A stretch of DNA of 45,805 nucleotides, from NCBI GenBank assembly GCA_017504785.1, contig JAFVQL010000009.1, positions 1 to 45,805 of the forward strand, given 5' to 3'. This DNA comes from Clostridia bacterium. GTDB taxonomy: Bacteria; Bacillota; Clostridia; Oscillospirales; CAG-272. The notes under the pieces are model-generated. The model was not told the DNA's origin. It saw only the letters and a program-made list of their open reading frames with translations, and did not search any database. Positions 43,201 through 45,805 of this stretch are shown in pieces (the first letter of the stretch is position 1; each line of letters opens with the position of its first letter). Made by a program: the position numbers and the translations under genes.

Positions 43201-44623
43201 CGATATCGACCTGAACTTCTCGGGTGACGTGCAGGGTCTCGTCCATAAATACACCGAGGAGCTTTTCGGCGCGGGGCAGGTGTTCCGCGCGGGAACGATC
43301 GGCACGCTTGCGGATAAGACCGCATGGGGCTATATCAATAAATATCTTGAGGAGCGCCGCATCAAGATCCCCAAGGCGCAGGTCGGCTATATGGTCACGC
43401 AGATGGTCGGCATCAAGCGCACCACGGGTCAGCATCCCGGCGGTATCATCGTCGTTCCCCAGGAATACGATATCTACGATTTCTCTCCCGTCCAGCATCC
43501 GGCGGACGATCCCAATTCCGATATCATCACCACGCACTTCCAGTTCTCGTATCTGCACGATACGATCTTGAAGCTCGATGAGCTTGGACACGATATGCCT
43601 ACCAAGTATAAGATGCTGGAGAAGTATACGAACACCAGCGTTCTCGACGTGAAGATGAACGATAGGAGCGTTTACGAGCTCTTTAACAGCACCGCGCCTC
43701 TCGGCATCACGCCCGAGGATCTCGGCGGCTGTCAGCTCGGCACGTACGGCATTCCCGAGATGGGCACGCGCTTTATTCAGCAGGTACTCATCGATGCCAA
43801 GCCCAAGACCTTTGCCGACCTTTTGCAGATCTCGGGACTCACGCACGGTACGGACGTATGGCTTGGAAACGCACAGGACCTGATCAAGGCGGGCACGTGT
43901 ACCATTTCCGAGGTCGTGGGCACGCGCGACGGTATCATGCTGTACCTTCTTCGCCACGATATCGAGGATTCGATCTCCTTCAAGATCATGGAGGACGTGC
44001 GAAAGGGTAAGGGACTGAAGCCCGAATACGAGCAGACCATGCGCGATCACGGTGTACCCGATTGGTACATCGCATCCTGCAAAAAGATCAAATACATGTT
44101 CCCGAAGGCGCACGCCGCGGCGTACGTTATGTCGGCCATCCGTCTTTGCTGGTATAAGATCTATTATCCGATGGAGTTTTACGCCGCGTTTTTGACGGTT
44201 GCGCCCGGCGGCTTTGATGCCGAGATTGTGGGCGGCGGCCTTCGCAAGGTAAACGAAACCATCAAGGAGCTTGAGGAGAAGGGGCAGGAGGCAACGCAGA
44301 AGGACAACGAAATGCTCACCACTCTGCTGCTCGTGCGCGAAGCACTTGCGCGCGGCGTGCAATTCTTAAGCGTCGATCTGCGCCGCTCGGATGCATCTGC
44401 GTTTCTGCCCGAAAACGGAAAGATCCGTATGCCCTTCAACTCGCTTCCCGGTCTTGGCGATACCGCCGCAGAGAAGATCATTGAGGCAAGAGAAAACTAT
44501 GAGATCTATTCCGTCGAGGATCTCCGTCGCCGCACGGGAATCTCAAAAACCGTGGTTGAGATCCTTCGCAGAAACCGCGTGCTTGACGGTCTTTCCGAAA
44601 CCAATCAGTTCTCTCTGTTCTGA
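40202..44623 (+). CDS. polC: DNA polymerase III alpha subunit, PolC type
   Basis: A 1473-residue replicative polymerase of the Gram-positive type with built-in proofreading. The order is: an N-terminal region and OB-fold (to about 365), a PHP domain starting VELHLHSNMSQMDAIM (near 372) that is interrupted by the DEDD exonuclease (VVFDIETTGLS, near 460, to about 625), the rest of PHP, then the polymerase palm/fingers (GSRGSVGSSFVATM, SPDIDLNFSGDVQ), a zinc-type CPKCKY...CPKCGE pair and a helix-hairpin-helix near the C terminus (LPGLGDTAAEKI). AAAGGATAAG precedes ATG. It is the last gene of the pyrH operon; no clear terminator follows. Confidence 0.97.
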   Translation: MEKGFFEVFSRYHPAPEKLDAFQNTRVTTLRYDKENGRIEVEIASERRIDAETIYEVADECCTLYGAASFRIFPHFPPALFDLSRMTEIATEAAMSGAVTHGFFNHATYDDDGETVEITIPFFERGVNFVKNADTEAILSRILESRYGVRRRFVISSSDRAARAAEEKREQNRRRILEEAERQGIEQAKAQRLALAKEREDAARAADPHYDFEKRAGISAAVNVAEALTETRFLMGATTFECEGAEAIFGDPFEISEPTPIAEVASARSGATILLGLVFEVTIKENRAGDRANVTIGISDGAGGIYIKKNLGAEELGFAKGLEKGLKGGPIPIAVIGKIMVDKFDGELIVSPKAIMKIKTVGRMDTAQKKRVELHLHSNMSQMDAIMTPAQIVNTAIRWGHKAVAVTDHGNVQAFPEMMLALEKAKVEDFKVLYGIEGYFVNDTARCVFGSKYPAFDEEMVVFDIETTGLSNRTCRIIEIGAVRIRAGEVVDEMDIFVDPECEIPEEITRLTSITNEMVAGAPKEREALEQFFAFVGDRLLIAHNANFDIGFIRVAAERQKMPFENTFLDTVGLSKYVNPELKNHKLDTIAKYYNLEDFHHHRASDDAKILSHIFFEMQRRLAEEGIDTFPRMMEAMSERTDPKKLPTHHIIIFAKNKEGLKNLYKLVSFGYLDYFKRFPRMPKSVIEQYREGLIIGSACEAGELYKAILDGRSTADIEEIASFYDYLEIQPLCNNRFLIEEGKVAGEEALKDINRQIIALGKKPGKPVCATCDAHFMNKEDELYRKILLAGQKFADADKDTGIYLRTTDEMLEEFSYLGKALAEEVVIENPNKIADMIEKIRPIPEGRYEPDLPGAKEDLVNSCWQRARDWYGDPVPELVSKRLTRELDSIIKNGFAVLYMIAVKLVAYSESLGYQVGSRGSVGSSFVATMSGISEVNPLPPHYRCPKCKYTEFFTDGKIGSGFDLPDAKCPKCGEDLIMDGHDIPFETFLGFYGDKSPDIDLNFSGDVQGLVHKYTEELFGAGQVFRAGTIGTLADKTAWGYINKYLEERRIKIPKAQVGYMVTQMVGIKRTTGQHPGGIIVVPQEYDIYDFSPVQHPADDPNSDIITTHFQFSYLHDTILKLDELGHDMPTKYKMLEKYTNTSVLDVKMNDRSVYELFNSTAPLGITPEDLGGCQLGTYGIPEMGTRFIQQVLIDAKPKTFADLLQISGLTHGTDVWLGNAQDLIKAGTCTISEVVGTRDGIMLYLLRHDIEDSISFKIMEDVRKGKGLKPEYEQTMRDHGVPDWYIASCKKIKYMFPKAHAAAYVMSAIRLCWYKIYYPMEFYAAFLTVAPGGFDAEIVGGGLRKVNETIKELEEKGQEATQKDNEMLTTLLLVREALARGVQFLSVDLRRSDASAFLPENGKIRMPFNSLPGLGDTAAEKIIEARENYEIYSVEDLRRRTGISKTVVEILRRNRVLDGLSETNQFSLF

Positions 44624-44660
44624 TGTTTTTGCTAAAATGTAATTCTTTGTTGTCATTATG

Positions 44661-45023
44661 TCATATTTTGTCGGAGATCAAAAGAATTAGTACTGCCACG
44701 GCGCAGAGCGGATCTCCTTCCTTTGAGAGAAGCAAAAGCAGGAAAACGCCAAGAAGAAGTATATCCTCTGTGTCTGAAAGGAGCGCGCCGAAAAGGCCGC
44801 CCTTTTCCGCGAAGCGCATCCTCCCCTTGGGGAAGATCTTATCCAAAAAGGAGAGAGGCCCTGCCTCCTCCTTTTTTTCGCAGGGTGCGGATGCGGGGAT
44901 GCTCTCCTGTGCGCCGGCGCCCATCTCTTCGATCCCCTCGTTCTCAAAGGCGGTGCCGCGATACCCGCTCGGCAAAGGGGGCGCTTGCTCGTAATCGTTT
45001 TTTTCATAGCTTCGTGCGTACAT
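44661..45023 (-). CDS. Small protein with a leucine-rich C-terminal membrane segment
   Basis: A 120-residue protein of unknown function. The first 75 residues are polar and probably disordered (YEQAPPLPSGYRG, EKKEEAGPLSFLDKIF). Residues about 87-117 are very hydrophobic (LLLGVFLLLLL, then AVAVLILLI) and could form a membrane hairpin. The start is chosen at 45023, where GGAAGGGGGTAAAT lies upstream; a longer frame lacks this. It is the third of three minus-strand genes and is convergent with polC. Similar Leu-rich tails occur in small Clostridia proteins with no assigned role, so I give no function. Confidence 0.7.
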   Translation of the reverse strand: MYARSYEKNDYEQAPPLPSGYRGTAFENEGIEEMGAGAQESIPASAPCEKKEEAGPLSFLDKIFPKGRMRFAEKGGLFGALLSDTEDILLLGVFLLLLLSKEGDPLCAVAVLILLISDKI

Positions 45024-45025
45024 AT

Positions 45026-45355
45026 TTACCCCCTTCCGATCAGCTCGAAAATATCCATTGCCCCGATCAGCGTATCCAAGGTCTTGGAGCGCTTTTCGGA
45101 TACGTAGGGGCGCAGGGCACAAAGAAGTCTTGTTCGTTTTTCGCGTGTGCCTATGCTATGTGCAGGGATTGCCGCGGGGACGCTTTCCTCGGCCGCCGTG
45201 ATCGGCGGCGCTTCTTCGGTGCGCGCCTCGCTGTCGCTTTCGGGCGGCGCGTCCTGCTTTGCGAGATTTTCAATTTGGCGAATGAGATCGGGGTTTTGCA
45301 TGATCAGGCTTACGATTCTTGAAAGATCGGGGCTTTGCCCGCCGGCGGTGCTCAT
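45026..45355 (-). CDS. Small uncharacterised protein
   Basis: A 109-residue protein, acidic and probably disordered in the middle (PPESDSEARTEEAPP). It has a helical N terminus (SRIVSLIMQNPDLIRQIENL) and a conserved-looking C-terminal helix pair (TRLLCALRPYVSEKRSKTLDTLIGAMDIFELI). Its ATG overlaps the stop of the gene before it (ATGA, 45352-45355) and it ends three bases before the next start codon, so the three genes are translationally coupled. No recognised family. Confidence 0.7.
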   Translation of the reverse strand: MSTAGGQSPDLSRIVSLIMQNPDLIRQIENLAKQDAPPESDSEARTEEAPPITAAEESVPAAIPAHSIGTREKRTRLLCALRPYVSEKRSKTLDTLIGAMDIFELIGRG

Positions 45356-45579
45356 TTTCCGTATTTTTTCTTGTATTCGTTGTAATAGCGCATAGCACCC
45401 ATCATGCCGAAGCCGCCCTCGCTCGTCAGAAGCGCGCGCAGCTTTTCGAGATCCTCGTGCGCGAAAGATGCGGCGGGAAGCTTTAGCCCTTTCTCTGCCG
45501 CTATGCGGCGGATCTCTCTTTCAAGCTCGGCATCGGAGAGGGCGGAAAGCCTTTTCAGCTGTTCTTGGTTTAGCTTCAT
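45352..45579 (-). CDS. Small helical protein, first of a three-gene unit
   Basis: A 75-residue, charged, mostly helical protein (KLNQEQLKRLSALSDAELER, then HEDLEKLRALL) ending in a Gly/Met-rich turn and a tyrosine/lysine-rich tail (YYNEYKKKYGK). The start is ATG 45579, preceded by ACGGAGGTTTTTTACAAAG; a longer frame to 45666 has no ribosome site. It overlaps the next gene by four bases. Function unknown; size and coupling suggest the three act together. No promoter is clear in the remaining 45580-45805, where no gene is seen. Confidence 0.7.
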   Translation of the reverse strand: MKLNQEQLKRLSALSDAELEREIRRIAAEKGLKLPAASFAHEDLEKLRALLTSEGGFGMMGAMRYYNEYKKKYGK

Positions 45580-45805
45580 CTTTGTAAAAAACCTCCGTTC
45601 TTTTGTCATTGGGTAGCCGTAAGAGAGTCGAACACATAAGGTTTGGAAGTGCGGGTTTTCCCCCATACTTCGCCGATTTTTTCTTAAATATCCGCATATT
45701 TCTCAAAAAAATTGGCTCGTCTATGAAAAAATCCGCTACTTCGAAACTGCTTCGCACCATACGGCAAATAAATTTCCGGTTGATTTTGTCGGATTTTGAC
45801 GAAAT

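Noticed and set aside
41924-44362. Long minus-strand frame of 812 codons inside polC
   Set aside because: Antisense shadow of a GC-rich gene; polC has complete motifs on the plus strand.
45605-45640. tRNA-like TTCGACTC on the minus strand
   Set aside because: No matching T-stem, anticodon arm or acceptor could be paired.

Overview
The window looks like a chromosomal segment from an anaerobic, low-GC-lineage Gram-positive bacterium of the class Clostridia, probably an uncultured gut commensal. The basis is a PolC-type replicative polymerase, a valyl-tRNA T-box leader, consensus sigma-A promoters with 17-nt spacers, strong GGAGG-type ribosome sites, the MEP isoprenoid pathway, an SLH-domain surface protein, BspA-type leucine-rich repeats and the block pyrH-frr-uppS-cdsA-dxr-rseP-ispG-polC. 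I cannot name a genus from sequence alone.

Layout. 1-2.9 kb: a membrane-bound XRE regulator overlaps an ABC exporter gene, with a promoter and a perfect inverted repeat in the leader. 2.9-6.1 kb: ruvX, a PfoR-like membrane protein and pncB, closed by a strong terminator. 6.1-9.4 kb: an acyl-CoA/AMP ligase and thiI. 9.45-14.0 kb: a valine T-box and valS, then a cytoplasmic LRR protein and a HAD phosphatase. 14.0-17.1 kb: uronate catabolism, with a KduI isomerase fused to an N-terminal beta-rich domain and a KduD-like dehydrogenase, separated by a tandem 226-bp repeat. 17.2-20.4 kb: an FAD-dependent oxidoreductase, convergent with an SLH/cadherin-like surface protein. 20.4-25.7 kb: a tightly packed operon of a 986-residue membrane-anchored LRR protein, an HPr-kinase-like protein, a PqqD/RRE protein, a YbaK-type deacylase and an uncharacterised protein. 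26.2-33.1 kb: a sugar locus with four genes on the minus strand (PfkB kinase, NagB-like, Gfo/Idh/MocA, PIG-L deacetylase), divergent from an AraC regulator, a concanavalin-like protein and a DegT-type aminotransferase. 33.1-33.5 kb: a 102-bp tandem repeat. 33.7-44.6 kb: the pyrH-to-polC housekeeping operon. 44.66-45.6 kb: three small overlapping genes of unknown function on the minus strand.

How it fits together. KduI and KduD would convert unsaturated-uronate products from pectin or glycosaminoglycans toward 2-keto-3-deoxygluconate. The 26-33 kb locus has the enzyme classes expected for deacetylating, oxidising or transaminating, phosphorylating and isomerising an amino sugar. However, its NagB-like enzyme lacks the canonical ring-opening aspartate, so the substrate is probably not ordinary glucosamine-6-phosphate.

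Most notable signals: a family of intergenic hairpins (small stem, often a GNRA tetraloop, nested in an outer stem) at four loci with apparently compensatory stem changes; an orphan HprK-like/PqqD pair behind a giant LRR protein; a kduI fusion with a probable ATC start and an internal ribosome site; and a promoter embedded in a terminator hairpin. No tRNA, rRNA, CRISPR array, insertion sequence or phage gene was recognised.
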